A DNA stretch of 64,000 bases from Prochlorococcus marinus str. MIT 9312. Its GTDB lineage: Bacteria; Cyanobacteriota; Cyanobacteriia; PCC-6307; Cyanobiaceae. The stretch covers positions 1,645,205 to 1,709,204 of the forward strand of contig NC_007577.1 in the NCBI RefSeq assembly GCF_000012645.1. The letters run 5' to 3'. This document shows, piece by piece, positions 36,478 through 46,442 of this stretch (positions within the stretch are counted from its first letter, which is position 1; each line of letters opens with the position of its first letter). The translations under genes were made by a program, and so were the position numbers. The notes under the pieces were generated by a model that was not told where the DNA came from, searched no databases, and saw nothing but the letters and a program-made list of their open reading frames with translations.

Positions 36478-38555
36478 TGAAAAGACAGGCTGATGTTTTT
36501 ATTAATAGAGAATTAAGTTGGATTAAGTTCAATAAAAGAGTACTCCTAACTGGAATGGAAAAGGAATACAAAATCCTAGATAAAGTAAAATTTTGTTCAA
36601 TTTTTAGTAATAATCTAGATGAATTTTTTATGGTAAGGGTAGCTTCATTAAAAGCTCAAGTTGAAGCAGGTATTACAAAAAAAAGTATTGATGGACTTAC
36701 CCCTAAAGAGCAATTAACAAAAATCAATAAAGAAGTAAAGAATTTAACTGCCCTACAAGAAAACTACATAAATAATGAATTAAATAATGAATTAAAAGAA
36801 AAAGGTGTAATTTTAAAAAAATATAAGGACCTAAATGAAAATCAAAGAAATTGGTGCGATAACTACTTTTCTTCATCTATTTTCCCTTTATTAACTCCAT
36901 TAGTTGTTGATCCAGCACATCCGTTTCCTTTTATAAGTAATTTAAGTCTAAATTTGGCAGCTCTAATAAGGGATGGGGAAGATTCTAAAAATCAGTTTGT
37001 CAGAGTGAAAATACCAACAAAAAATATCAATAGATTTATACAAATTCCAAATGAAATGATTGAATATGATGATGAAAGTACATATTTTTTCATAAGTGTT
37101 GAAGATTTAATTGGGAATAATATAAATACTTTATTTAACGGAATGGAATGTATAAATTACTCTTTTTTTAGAGTGACAAGGGATGCAGATTTAGAATTAA
37201 AAGAACTTGAAGCTGATGATCTTCTTTTAGCAGTTGAACAAAGTTTGCAAAAGAGAAGATTAGGTGGAGACGTAGTTAGATTAGAAGTTGAATCGGATAT
37301 GCCAGAAAATATTCTGAAATTACTCATTGAAAGTATCTCAATACAAAAAGAATATATTTACTTTTGCAAAAGTTTTTTAGGACTTGACGATTTAAATCAG
37401 CTTACAAAAATTAATAGAGATGATTTAAAAGAAAATCTACTAATTGGGAAAACTCACCCAAAATTAAACAATTTAGATTTACCTTCCAACAAAAACCGCA
37501 ATTCGATTTTTAATATACTTAGAAAAAAAAATATTCTGCTTCATCATCCATACGACTTATTTAAAACTTCAGTTGAAGAGTTTATAAACAAAGCAGCTGA
37601 TGATCCACTTGTAATGGCTATAAAAATTACTTTATATCGAGTTTCCAAGGATTCGCCTATCATTGCAGCTTTAATGAGAGCTGCAGAGAATGGAAAAGAA
37701 GTAATGACTCTTGTTGAACTAAAAGCAAGATTTGATGAAGACAATAATATTCAATGGGCAAAACAGCTTGAACAAGCTGGAATTCATGTTGTATATGGAA
37801 TCATAGGATTTAAAACACATACAAAAATAGCTTTAATAGTAAGAAAAGAAAAAGGAAGATTAAGGAATTATTTCCATATTGGGACGGGAAATTATAACTC
37901 TAATACTTCAAAGTTTTATACAGATTTAGGATTACTTTCAACTGATCCTGATATTGCATCAGATTTACTTGAGTTATTTAACTACTTATCAGGTTTTTCT
38001 AAACAAAAAAGTTATCAAAAGTTATTAGTTTCTCCCTCATCGATGAGAGAGAAATTTATATTTCTGATAAAGAGAGAAATTAAAAATGCAGAGGAAGGCA
38101 AAAAAGCCGAAATAATTGCAAAAATGAATTCTTTAGTCGACCCAGAAATAATTAAACTTCTTTATTTAGCTTCAGACTCAGGTGTAAAAATTAGTCTTAT
38201 CATTAGAGGTATTTGTTGCTTGTATCCCCAAAGAAAAAATTTAAGTGAAAATATTAAAGTCATAAGCATTATTGGCCATTTTCTTGAACACTCAAGAATT
38301 TTTTGGTTTTGTAATAACGGTGATAATGAGGTTTTTATTGGGAGTGCAGATTGGATGAGAAGAAATCTTGATAGAAGAATAGAAGCTGTTACTCCGATAG
38401 AGGATTATGAATTGAAATCTAAAATATACTCGCTTTTGCAAACCTACATTAAAGATGATTACTTTTCTTGGATAATGAAGGAAGATGGTTCTTATTCTAA
38501 ATATGAATTAGATTCATCGGATAATCGTTCGCAAATTGACCTCATAGAAAAATAA
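36477..38555 (+). CDS. ppk: Polyphosphate kinase
   Basis: A 692-residue PPK1-type enzyme that reversibly polymerises ATP gamma-phosphate into polyphosphate, a phosphorus and energy store. The N-terminal domain starts INRELSWIKFNKRVL, with FSNNLDEFFMVRVA. The catalytic histidine, autophosphorylated in the family, is about H467 in NYFHIGTGNYNS. The second PLD-like domain contains ISIIGHFLEHSRIF and the GSADWMRRNLDRR motif. Length is typical. Its ATG overlaps the transporter stop by one base, so the two are co-transcribed. Confidence 0.96.
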   Translation: MKRQADVFINRELSWIKFNKRVLLTGMEKEYKILDKVKFCSIFSNNLDEFFMVRVASLKAQVEAGITKKSIDGLTPKEQLTKINKEVKNLTALQENYINNELNNELKEKGVILKKYKDLNENQRNWCDNYFSSSIFPLLTPLVVDPAHPFPFISNLSLNLAALIRDGEDSKNQFVRVKIPTKNINRFIQIPNEMIEYDDESTYFFISVEDLIGNNINTLFNGMECINYSFFRVTRDADLELKELEADDLLLAVEQSLQKRRLGGDVVRLEVESDMPENILKLLIESISIQKEYIYFCKSFLGLDDLNQLTKINRDDLKENLLIGKTHPKLNNLDLPSNKNRNSIFNILRKKNILLHHPYDLFKTSVEEFINKAADDPLVMAIKITLYRVSKDSPIIAALMRAAENGKEVMTLVELKARFDEDNNIQWAKQLEQAGIHVVYGIIGFKTHTKIALIVRKEKGRLRNYFHIGTGNYNSNTSKFYTDLGLLSTDPDIASDLLELFNYLSGFSKQKSYQKLLVSPSSMREKFIFLIKREIKNAEEGKKAEIIAKMNSLVDPEIIKLLYLASDSGVKISLIIRGICCLYPQRKNLSENIKVISIIGHFLEHSRIFWFCNNGDNEVFIGSADWMRRNLDRRIEAVTPIEDYELKSKIYSLLQTYIKDDYFSWIMKEDGSYSKYELDSSDNRSQIDLIEK

Positions 38556-38749
38556 AATTAATATTGATTTTTACAACATTTAAAAAAAATACTTAATATT
38601 TTAAATTTTTTTAATTTTTCTAAAATCCTTTCATATCAATGGATTTCAAGAAATAAGCATTAAAAAGGAATTTTTTGTCTTTAAAATTTCAACGTAAAAG
38701 TAGTTTTTATTTCAATTTCAGTGCTAGCTTTTTAAAAAATCCATTATTT

Positions 38750-38755
38750 AGGAGG
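38750..38755 (+). promoter_or_regulatory. Strong Shine-Dalgarno for the sigma factor
   Basis: A perfect AGGAGG lies eight bases before the ATG at 38764 and five before the GTG at 38761. The spacing favours the ATG. Such a full match is rare in this window, suggesting efficient translation. The 205-base gap upstream (38556-38760) is extremely AT-rich and holds no visible gene. Confidence 0.6.
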
Positions 38756-38763
38756 CCAGGGTG

Positions 38764-39783
38764 ATGGGGATCCCTCTGGAATCTGCGAAAAGCTCTTCAG
38801 ATAATAATTTTGATGAGCCAAGATTACCAAACACTGCGGGCAAGTCTCGCAAATCGAAATCCAGTCTTACGGCAAAACAAAGCCAAAAAAAATCTGGCAG
38901 ACTCGCTTCAGATTCTATTGGCTATTACTTAAGTAGCATTGGTAGAGTACCTCTTTTGACTCCAGCAGAGGAAATAGAGTTAGCTCATCATGTTCAGAAC
39001 ATGAAAAAGTTGCTACAAATTCCTGAAACTGATAGAACGCAACGAAATCTTTATCAAATTAAGATTGGAAAAAGAGCCAGAGATAGAATGATGGCAGCTA
39101 ATCTAAGACTTGTTGTCTCCGTTGCAAAAAAATACCAAAACCAAGGCCTTGAATTATTAGACCTTGTCCAGGAAGGAGCTATTGGCCTTGAAAGAGCTGT
39201 AGATAAATTTGATCCTGCTATGGGATATAAATTCTCAACTTATGCTTACTGGTGGATTAGGCAAGGAATGACAAGGGCTATTGATAACAGTGCAAGAACA
39301 ATCCGTTTGCCTATTCACATAAGTGAAAAACTCTCCAAAATGAGAAGAGTCTCTAGAGAATTATCACATAAATTTGGTAGACAACCTACCAGATTGGAAA
39401 TGGCAACTGAAATGGGAATTGATCAAAAAGATTTAGAAGATTTAATTTCTCAAAGTGCTCCTTGCGCTTCCCTAGATGCTCACGCAAGAGGCGAAGAAGA
39501 TAGAAGTACTCTTGGTGAACTCATTCCTGATCCAAACTGTGAAGAGCCTATGGAAGGTATGGATAGAACTATTCAAAAAGAGCATTTAGGAACTTGGCTT
39601 TCTCAATTAAATGAAAGAGAACAAAAAATAATGAAGCTCAGATTTGGCCTAGATGGTGAAGAACCATTAACACTCGCAGAAATAGGAAGACAAATTAATG
39701 TTTCACGAGAAAGAGTAAGGCAACTAGAAGCTAAAGCAATATTAAAACTTAGAGTAATGACAACTCATCAAAAAGCAGCTTAA
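38764..39783 (+). CDS. RNA polymerase sigma factor, group 2 (sigma-70 type)
   Basis: A 339-residue sigma-70 family factor. After a basic, serine-rich N-terminus (about 1-50) it has region 1.2 (DSIGYYLSSIGRVPLLTPAEEIELA), region 2 (NLRLVVSVAKKYQNQGLELLDLVQEGAIGLERAV and YKFSTYAYWWIRQGMTRA), region 3, and region 4 with LTLAEIGRQINVSRERVRQLE. There is no region 1.1, so it is smaller than the principal RpoD. That fits the non-essential group 2 factors that adjust cyanobacterial transcription to stress or time of day. Cotranscription with the next gene is likely (five-base gap). Confidence 0.93.
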   Translation: MGIPLESAKSSSDNNFDEPRLPNTAGKSRKSKSSLTAKQSQKKSGRLASDSIGYYLSSIGRVPLLTPAEEIELAHHVQNMKKLLQIPETDRTQRNLYQIKIGKRARDRMMAANLRLVVSVAKKYQNQGLELLDLVQEGAIGLERAVDKFDPAMGYKFSTYAYWWIRQGMTRAIDNSARTIRLPIHISEKLSKMRRVSRELSHKFGRQPTRLEMATEMGIDQKDLEDLISQSAPCASLDAHARGEEDRSTLGELIPDPNCEEPMEGMDRTIQKEHLGTWLSQLNEREQKIMKLRFGLDGEEPLTLAEIGRQINVSRERVRQLEAKAILKLRVMTTHQKAA

Positions 39784-39788
39784 CAAAA

Positions 39789-40430
39789 TTGATAAAATTT
39801 ACTGTAATTTTATTATATTTATTTTCAATTTTTTTAATATCAATAGTTTTTAAAAAATATAATGAAGATAGCAGAGAAATCGTCAGAAAAATAATACATA
39901 TTGGAATAGGACCTTTAATACCAATTGCGCAATTTTTAAAAATTAATCAAAATTCTGCTCTAATTTTTACAGGAATTGTTTCATTAATGGTTTTCATCAA
40001 TTACACCTATAAATTATTTCCAACAATTGAGGATGTTGATAGAAAGAGTTATGGAACATTATTTTATTGTCTAAGTTTATTTATTTTGATTTATCTTTTC
40101 TGGGATAAAGATCCATATGCATTAATTAGTGGATTTTTCATAATGACTTTTGGTGATGGATTAGCTGGGTTAATAGGAAAAAGCTTTAACTCAAAGAGTT
40201 GGATTTTTTTTAAACAAAAAAAATCTTTATTTGGCACTATGACAATGTTTTTAACAAGTTTTATAGTAGTTTGCTCAATAGGATACTCCCAACAAAATAG
40301 TTTAAATTTAAATTATTTTACAATAGCTTTTTTTGCGACTTTGCTCGAACAATTTAGTGTTTTAGGAATAGATAATTTCATTGTTCCAATTTCTTCAGCA
40401 TTATTTTTTAATTTTTTTATAACTAACTAA
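39789..40430 (+). CDS. Phytol kinase-like (dolichol kinase/CDP-diglyceride synthetase fold) membrane protein
   Basis: A 213-residue membrane protein with about six hydrophobic segments. REIVRKIIHIGIGPLIP near residue 30, YGTLFYC, MTFGDGLAGLIGK and KKSLFGTMTMFLTS match the phytol/dolichol kinase and CTP-transferase superfamily (VTE5/VTE6-like). In cyanobacteria this would salvage phytol from chlorophyll for tocopherol or re-esterification. The only standard start after the preceding in-frame stop is TTG at 39789. The stop overlaps convergent DAHP synthase by eight bases. Confidence 0.8.
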   Translation: MIKFTVILLYLFSIFLISIVFKKYNEDSREIVRKIIHIGIGPLIPIAQFLKINQNSALIFTGIVSLMVFINYTYKLFPTIEDVDRKSYGTLFYCLSLFILIYLFWDKDPYALISGFFIMTFGDGLAGLIGKSFNSKSWIFFKQKKSLFGTMTMFLTSFIVVCSIGYSQQNSLNLNYFTIAFFATLLEQFSVLGIDNFIVPISSALFFNFFITN

Positions 40431-41490
40431 GTGAATTGTACAAAATAGCGAGTAATTCTTTTGTTGTTTCTATATCTATGCATGCATCTGTAATGCTTCT
40501 GCCAAACTGAAGATCCTCTTTTTTTAAAAGTTTTTGATTTCCCTCCTTCAAATGACTTTCAAGCATAACTCCTAAAATATTTTTTTCACCATTGCTAATT
40601 TGAGAAGCTATATTTTTTAGCACTTCCGACTGTTTTCGGAAATCTTTATTGGAATTCCCATGACTACAATCAATCATCACTTTATGGGGAAGATGAGATT
40701 GCTTCAATTCAGAGGAAATTCTTTTAACATGTTCACTTTCAAAATTTGGGCCTTTTGAACCGCCTCTTAAAACTATATGTCCATCTGGATTCCCTGTTGT
40801 ATTAACAATAGAAGCCATTCCATTTTGATTTACACCTAAAAAATGATGAGATTTTGAAGCTGACTGCATTGCATTTATTGCAGTAGTAAAAGAACCATCT
40901 GTACCATTTTTAAAACCTATAGGCATTGATAATCCTGATGCCATTTCCCGATGAGTCTGACTTTCAGTAGTCCGCGCGCCTATGGCTGTCCAACTTATTA
41001 AATCGGCAATATATTGAGGAACAATTGGATCTAGTAATTCTGTAGCAGAAGGAATTCCACGAGTTGCTAAATATGAAAGTAAACTTCTTGCCCTTCTTAA
41101 TCCAGTATTAATATCATAAGAATTATCTAGATGAGGATCATTTATCAATCCCTTCCAACCAATAGTTGTTCTTGGTTTCTCAAAATATACTCTCATGATT
41201 ATTTCTAATTTATCTTTATAAATTTCTCGAAAGTTTTCAATATATTTTGAATATTCTTTTGCCGCCTCTAAATCATGAATTGAACATGGACCCACAATGA
41301 CTAAAAGCTTCTGATCATTATGATGCAAAATATTTTGTATCGATCTTCTTGTTTTAGATACTGTATTAGCAGAGGCGTGATCTAAAGGTATATCATTATG
41401 TAATCTGCTTGGAGGTATTAATGGACGTGTTTCAACAACATGTAAATCTGATGTCTTTTCTAAAGCAGAATTATTTGATGATGTCGTCAT
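40423..41490 (-). CDS. aroF: 3-deoxy-7-phosphoheptulonate (DAHP) synthase, class I
   Basis: A 355-residue enzyme that condenses phosphoenolpyruvate and erythrose-4-phosphate, the first step of the shikimate pathway. Visible family motifs are LLVIVGPCSIHD, VYFEKPRTTIGWKGLINDP, the WTAIGARTTESQTHREMASGLSMPIGFKNGTDG region and VMIDCSHGNSNKD. This is the AroF/G/H type. A feedback-specific name cannot be assigned. It is divergent from acnB by 97 bases. Confidence 0.93.
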   Translation of the reverse strand: MTTSSNNSALEKTSDLHVVETRPLIPPSRLHNDIPLDHASANTVSKTRRSIQNILHHNDQKLLVIVGPCSIHDLEAAKEYSKYIENFREIYKDKLEIIMRVYFEKPRTTIGWKGLINDPHLDNSYDINTGLRRARSLLSYLATRGIPSATELLDPIVPQYIADLISWTAIGARTTESQTHREMASGLSMPIGFKNGTDGSFTTAINAMQSASKSHHFLGVNQNGMASIVNTTGNPDGHIVLRGGSKGPNFESEHVKRISSELKQSHLPHKVMIDCSHGNSNKDFRKQSEVLKNIASQISNGEKNILGVMLESHLKEGNQKLLKKEDLQFGRSITDACIDIETTKELLAILYNSLS

Positions 41491-41587
41491 TGATTAATTA
41501 AGAAGTTTGAATATTTAAAAAAGCATTTATGAATACTCTCCTTTTCAATATTAAAAATAACAATAGATTAGGCATTAAACCTTACTA

Positions 41588-44161
41588 ATGAAGAATTTGG
41601 AAACATTGCTAAAAGATTATGCAGATCACGTAGCTGAAAGAGCTACCAAGGGTATACCTCCTTTACCTTTAAATGCTGAGCAAACAAATTGTATTACAAA
41701 ATTATTGGAACAAGATAATACTTATGATTCATCTTATTTACTTGATTTACTAATAAATAGAGTACCACCAGGAGTTGATGAGGCTGCTTATGTAAAAGCA
41801 AGCTGGCTTACGGCTATTGTTAATTCCGAAAAATATTGCAAATCAATCAATCCCGAAAAAGCAATTGAAATACTAGGAACAATGATAGGCGGATACAATG
41901 TAAATTCTTTAGTTGAAATACTTAAAGGAGAAAATAGTTTACTTGCTAAAAAAGCGGCAGAAGTTTTAAAAAATATTATTCTTGTTTACGACTCAGCTAA
42001 TGAAATTTATGAATTATCTCAAAATAATATTTATGCAAAAGAGGTTGTAAATAGTTGGGCAAATGCAGAATGGTTCAAAAATAAAAAAGTTCTGGAGAAA
42101 GAGATTACTTGTTTAGTATTTAAAGTTGACGGTGAGACAAACACAGACGACTTATCTCCGGCTGTACATGCAACAACACGCCCGGATATTCCGATGCATG
42201 CGTTAGCTATGTTGGAATTTAAAATACCTGATGGACTAAAGATTCTTGATAATTTAAAAAAACAAAATTTACCGATAGCTTATGTTGGAGATGTTGTTGG
42301 AACAGGGAGTTCTAGAAAATCTGCTATTAATTCACTCATTTGGCATATAGGAGAAGATATCGCTTATGTTCCAAACAAAAAAACAGGTGGAATAATAATT
42401 GGCAACAAAATAGCCCCAATTTTCTTTAATACTGCACAAGATTCAGGTGCTTTACCTATAGAAGCTGACGTATCTCATATGAAAACAGGAGATGTTATTA
42501 AAATATATCCTTATAAAGGCATTATTAAAAAAATTGAACAAGACTCGAATACTGAAGAATTAATAAGCAAATTCGACTTGTATCCATCAACTCTTACTGA
42601 TGAAATTCAAGCTGGCGGAAGAATTAATCTTATGATTGGAAGATCTCTTACGGACAAAATTAGAACCAAATTAAATTATCAACCAAGTGAAATATTTACC
42701 AGACCACAAAATCCAACCGAAAGTACTGCCGGCTTTACTCAAGCTCAAAAAATAGTAGGCAAAGCATGCGGTTTAGATGGAGTTAGGCCAGGAATGACCT
42801 GTGAGCCAATTATGACCACGGTTGGTAGTCAAGATACTACTGGGCCAATGACTAGAGATGAACTAAAAGAACTAGCTTGTTTAGGATTTACTGCAGATTT
42901 AGTGATGCAAAGTTTTTGTCATACAGCTGCATATCCTAAACCAGTAGATCTAGTTACCCATAAAGAATTACCTGATTTTATATCTCAAAGAGGTGGAGTA
43001 GCTCTTAAGCCTGGAGACGGCATAATTCATAGTTGGCTTAACAGAATGCTGCTCCCCGATACTGTTGGCACAGGTGGAGATAGTCATACAAGATTTCCTC
43101 TTGGCATTTCATTTCCTGGAGGCTCGGGCATTGTTGCCTTTGCCGCTGCAATAGGATCAATGCCATTAAATATGCCGGAATCTGTACTGGTTAAATTTAA
43201 GGGGGAATTATTACCAGGAATTACTCTGAGAGATTTAGTAAATGCAATCCCTCTATTCGCAATTAAAAAAGGACTCTTAACTGTTGAGAAAGAAAATAAG
43301 AAAAATATATTTAACGGTAAAATTATGGAAATTGAGGGATTACCAAACCTAAAACTTGAACAAGCTTTTGAACTTACTGATGCTACTGCAGAACGCTCAT
43401 GCGCTGGTAGCACCATACTTTTATCCCAAGAAACTGTTCAAGAGTACTTAAGAAGCAATATTTGCCTACTAGAAAAAATGATTGAGAGCAATTATGAAGA
43501 TTCAAAATCGATTTCAAGAAGAATCAATGATATGAAAAATTGGTTAAAAAAACCTAAATTAATTCAGCCAGATAAGAACGCCAAGTATGAAGAAATCATT
43601 GAAATTGAATTAGCAAAAGTTACACAACCTATAGTTGCTTGCCCTAACGATCCAGATAATGTAAAAGAAATCACTGATGTTGCAAATACAAATATTGACG
43701 AGGTTTTTATAGGTTCTTGCATGACAAATATTGGTCATTACAGGGCAGCTGCGAAAGTTCTTGAAGGTGTACAAAATTTAAAATCTAAATTATGGATTTG
43801 TCCACCAACAAAAATGGATGAAGAAACTCTAAAAGCTGAAGGCTACTATAAAATATTCGAAGATTGTGGTGCAAGGTTAGAGTTACCAGGCTGTTCTTTA
43901 TGTATGGGAAATCAAGCCAGAGTAGATGAAGGTTCTGTAGTATTTTCTACAAGTACAAGAAATTTTGACAATAGACTTGGCAAGAATGCACAAGTCTTTT
44001 TAGGCAGCGCTGAATTAGCAGCAGTTTGCGCACTACTTGGAAAAATACCTGAAGTTGAAGAATATCAGGATATTACTAAAAATAAAATTAATCCATATTC
44101 AGATGAACTTTATCGCTATCTTCAATTTGATGAAATACACGATTTCAGCTTGACAAAGTAA
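41588..44161 (+). CDS. acnB: Aconitate hydratase B
   Basis: An 857-residue 4Fe-4S enzyme interconverting citrate and isocitrate, of the AcnB type with its HEAT-like N-terminal domain (about 1-160). The swivel domain follows (DGETNTDDLSPA, then VGDVVGTGSSRKSAINS). The catalytic part has GTGGDSHTRFPLGISFPGGSG, and the cluster cysteines occur in GSCMTNIGHYRAAAK and LPGCSLCMGNQARVDEGS. Length is normal. It supplies 2-oxoglutarate for ammonia assimilation in cyanobacteria. The ClC gene begins nine bases downstream. Confidence 0.97.
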   Translation: MKNLETLLKDYADHVAERATKGIPPLPLNAEQTNCITKLLEQDNTYDSSYLLDLLINRVPPGVDEAAYVKASWLTAIVNSEKYCKSINPEKAIEILGTMIGGYNVNSLVEILKGENSLLAKKAAEVLKNIILVYDSANEIYELSQNNIYAKEVVNSWANAEWFKNKKVLEKEITCLVFKVDGETNTDDLSPAVHATTRPDIPMHALAMLEFKIPDGLKILDNLKKQNLPIAYVGDVVGTGSSRKSAINSLIWHIGEDIAYVPNKKTGGIIIGNKIAPIFFNTAQDSGALPIEADVSHMKTGDVIKIYPYKGIIKKIEQDSNTEELISKFDLYPSTLTDEIQAGGRINLMIGRSLTDKIRTKLNYQPSEIFTRPQNPTESTAGFTQAQKIVGKACGLDGVRPGMTCEPIMTTVGSQDTTGPMTRDELKELACLGFTADLVMQSFCHTAAYPKPVDLVTHKELPDFISQRGGVALKPGDGIIHSWLNRMLLPDTVGTGGDSHTRFPLGISFPGGSGIVAFAAAIGSMPLNMPESVLVKFKGELLPGITLRDLVNAIPLFAIKKGLLTVEKENKKNIFNGKIMEIEGLPNLKLEQAFELTDATAERSCAGSTILLSQETVQEYLRSNICLLEKMIESNYEDSKSISRRINDMKNWLKKPKLIQPDKNAKYEEIIEIELAKVTQPIVACPNDPDNVKEITDVANTNIDEVFIGSCMTNIGHYRAAAKVLEGVQNLKSKLWICPPTKMDEETLKAEGYYKIFEDCGARLELPGCSLCMGNQARVDEGSVVFSTSTRNFDNRLGKNAQVFLGSAELAAVCALLGKIPEVEEYQDITKNKINPYSDELYRYLQFDEIHDFSLTK

Positions 44162-44170
44162 TCATGGACT

Positions 44171-45529
44171 ATGCCAAACTTTATAAAAGATAATATTCAA
44201 AAAACAAGTAATAATTCTTCTCGTAGCATTAAAAAATTATTAAGACAAAGATCTCTAGTCGTTGTATTTTCACTCTTATTAACAGGTTTAGGGGCCTCAA
44301 TTACAAGCATATCTTTTAAAACTGGAATCTATTTTATTAATAATTGGAGATTAGCATTATTAGACCAATTCCCATCTATTGCGGTCTTACCTATTTTTGG
44401 AGCTCTAGGAGGAGCTATTGCAGGATATTTGATCAAAAATATTGCACCTGCTGCAAAAGGTTCAGGTGTGAGTCAAATCATGGGTTTCTTAAGACATAAA
44501 AAAGTTCCAATGAATTTAAAAGTAGGATTAGTAAAGCTCATATCAGGAATTATTGCTATTGGCAGTGGATTCCCTTTAGGCCCAGAAGGTCCATCAGTTC
44601 AAATGGGAGGATCAGTAGCTTGGCAAATGGCCAAGTGGCTCAAAGCTCCTACAGCTTTCAGAAGAGTAATCGTAGCAGCAGGTGGTGGTGCTGGAATAGC
44701 TGCAGTATTTAGCGCTCCATTAGGAGGGTTTGTCTATGCAATAGAAGAGTTATTAAACTCTGCTAGACCAGTAATTTTGCTATTAGTAGTAATTACAACT
44801 TTTATTGCAGATTCATCTGCTGATATTATTCAAGCCTTGGGTTTAGATCCTAAAGCAGGAGGCTTTGATTTTAACCTCGGATTTTTGATTCAAAAAGAAT
44901 ATGACCCATCAGTTTTTTTCTTACCTGTAGATTTTATTTACTTAGTTTTACTGGGAATAATTATTGGGATATTTGCAGAATTGTACAGCAGATATGTTTT
45001 GTTAATGCAAAATCTTGGAAAAAAGTGGTATAAAAATAAATTTGTTTTAAAAATGAGTATCTGTGGACTTATTTTAGGAAGTATCTACTCTTGTTTACCC
45101 AGTACATTTCATAATTTAGATGAATTACAGAAAATAATAGCTGAACAAAATATAAGTATTGGAATTGCTTTATTAGCAGTTTTAGTACTATTTATCACGA
45201 CTGGTTTGGCTGCAGCATCTGGAGCTCCTGGAGGATTATTCTATCCAATGCTTACTTTAGGAGGAGCAATCGGACTAATAATGGGAAGCTGGGTAGAAAT
45301 TGCGACAGGACATGCTCCAAGTACGTACATTTTTGCGGGAATGGGAGCTTTCGTAGCTGGCTGTTCACGAACACCAATAACAGCAATGTTTTTAGCTTTT
45401 GCTTTAACAAAAAATTTATTAATAATGAAACCTGTCTTAATCAGCTGCATTGCCAGTTTCTTGATAGCAAGAGCTTTTAATGAAGAATCAATTTATGAAA
45501 GACAAATACAAATAGAATTAGAAGACTAA
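44171..45529 (+). CDS. ClC-family chloride channel or antiporter
   Basis: A 452-residue polytopic membrane protein. The selectivity-filter motifs are present: GSGFPLGPEGPSVQMGGS (GxEGP type with the gating glutamate) and ASGAPGGLFYPML (GxFxP type). AAVFSAPLGGFVYAIEELL is also conserved. There is no C-terminal CBS pair, as in EriC-type bacterial proteins. It probably exchanges chloride and protons across the cytoplasmic or thylakoid membrane; channel versus antiporter mode cannot be decided here. The ATG is nine bases after acnB. Confidence 0.92.
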   Translation: MPNFIKDNIQKTSNNSSRSIKKLLRQRSLVVVFSLLLTGLGASITSISFKTGIYFINNWRLALLDQFPSIAVLPIFGALGGAIAGYLIKNIAPAAKGSGVSQIMGFLRHKKVPMNLKVGLVKLISGIIAIGSGFPLGPEGPSVQMGGSVAWQMAKWLKAPTAFRRVIVAAGGGAGIAAVFSAPLGGFVYAIEELLNSARPVILLLVVITTFIADSSADIIQALGLDPKAGGFDFNLGFLIQKEYDPSVFFLPVDFIYLVLLGIIIGIFAELYSRYVLLMQNLGKKWYKNKFVLKMSICGLILGSIYSCLPSTFHNLDELQKIIAEQNISIGIALLAVLVLFITTGLAAASGAPGGLFYPMLTLGGAIGLIMGSWVEIATGHAPSTYIFAGMGAFVAGCSRTPITAMFLAFALTKNLLIMKPVLISCIASFLIARAFNEESIYERQIQIELED

Positions 45530-45539
45530 GAAACTATCT

Positions 45540-46394
45540 TCAATCAAAAACAGCAGTTTTGCTGTTATAAACAAATACTTGATGATTTAGATGTAATCTA
45601 ACCGCTCTTGCTAAAGCTATTCTTTCAATATCTCTCCCTTTTCTTATCAAATCATCAACTTCATCCCTATGACTTACATTAACTGTGCATTGCTCTATTA
45701 TCGGGCCTTCATCAAGATCTTCAGTAACATAGTGAGCAGTAGCACCGATTAATTTAACACCTCTCTTCCATGCTCGATGATATGGTTGCCCGCCCTTAAA
45801 TGCAGGTAAGAAAGAATGATGAATATTTATTATTGAAGAAAACTTTTTTAAAAAAGAGTCACTCAAAATTTGCATATATTTGGCTAATACAACAAGATCA
45901 ATTTCATATTCTTTTAATAAATTTAAAAATTGATCTTCAACAATAGATTTGTCAGTATTAAAGGTATCAATATAGACAAATTTTGCATTAAAATCATTTG
46001 CAATATTTTCAAGATCAGAATGATTAGAAATTATTAACGGCACTTTCATTTTGAGTTCACCATTTCTTACTCGCCAAAGCAAATCAATCAAACAATGATT
46101 TTGCTTACTCACGAAAATAGCAACATTTGGAATTTCATCAGAATAATTTACGTTAAATTTTCCATTTACTTCATCTGCAATTTTTTCAAATTCTTTATAG
46201 ATTTCATATCTATTTAAAGATGCATTTTTACTATTCCATTCAATTCGACTAAGAAACAAACCCGCATCTTGATCTGTGTGATGATCAGAATGTTTTATGT
46301 TTCCACCGTAATTTGAAATCCAACTTGTAAGTAAACTTACAAGGCCAGGACGATCGGGACAAACAATTTTGAATATAATTGAAGGATGTTCCAA
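45540..46394 (-). CDS. purU: Formyltetrahydrofolate deformylase
   Basis: A 284-residue enzyme that hydrolyses 10-formyl-tetrahydrofolate to formate and tetrahydrofolate, balancing one-carbon pools. An N-terminal ACT domain (FKIVCPDRPGLVSLLTSWI) is followed by a formyltransferase domain with LAKYMQILSD, IINIHHSFLPAFKGGQPYHRA and GATAHYVTEDLDEGPIIEQ, containing the catalytic N, H and D. The only standard start between the preceding in-frame stop and the ACT domain is TTG at 46394. It is divergent from the oxidase gene by 48 bases. It complements the glycine cleavage genes here. Confidence 0.93.
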   Translation of the reverse strand: MEHPSIIFKIVCPDRPGLVSLLTSWISNYGGNIKHSDHHTDQDAGLFLSRIEWNSKNASLNRYEIYKEFEKIADEVNGKFNVNYSDEIPNVAIFVSKQNHCLIDLLWRVRNGELKMKVPLIISNHSDLENIANDFNAKFVYIDTFNTDKSIVEDQFLNLLKEYEIDLVVLAKYMQILSDSFLKKFSSIINIHHSFLPAFKGGQPYHRAWKRGVKLIGATAHYVTEDLDEGPIIEQCTVNVSHRDEVDDLIRKGRDIERIALARAVRLHLNHQVFVYNSKTAVFD

Positions 46395-46442
46395 AAAATC
46401 TTTAACTATTAAGTCAAATAAGCAAGTATATATAATATATCA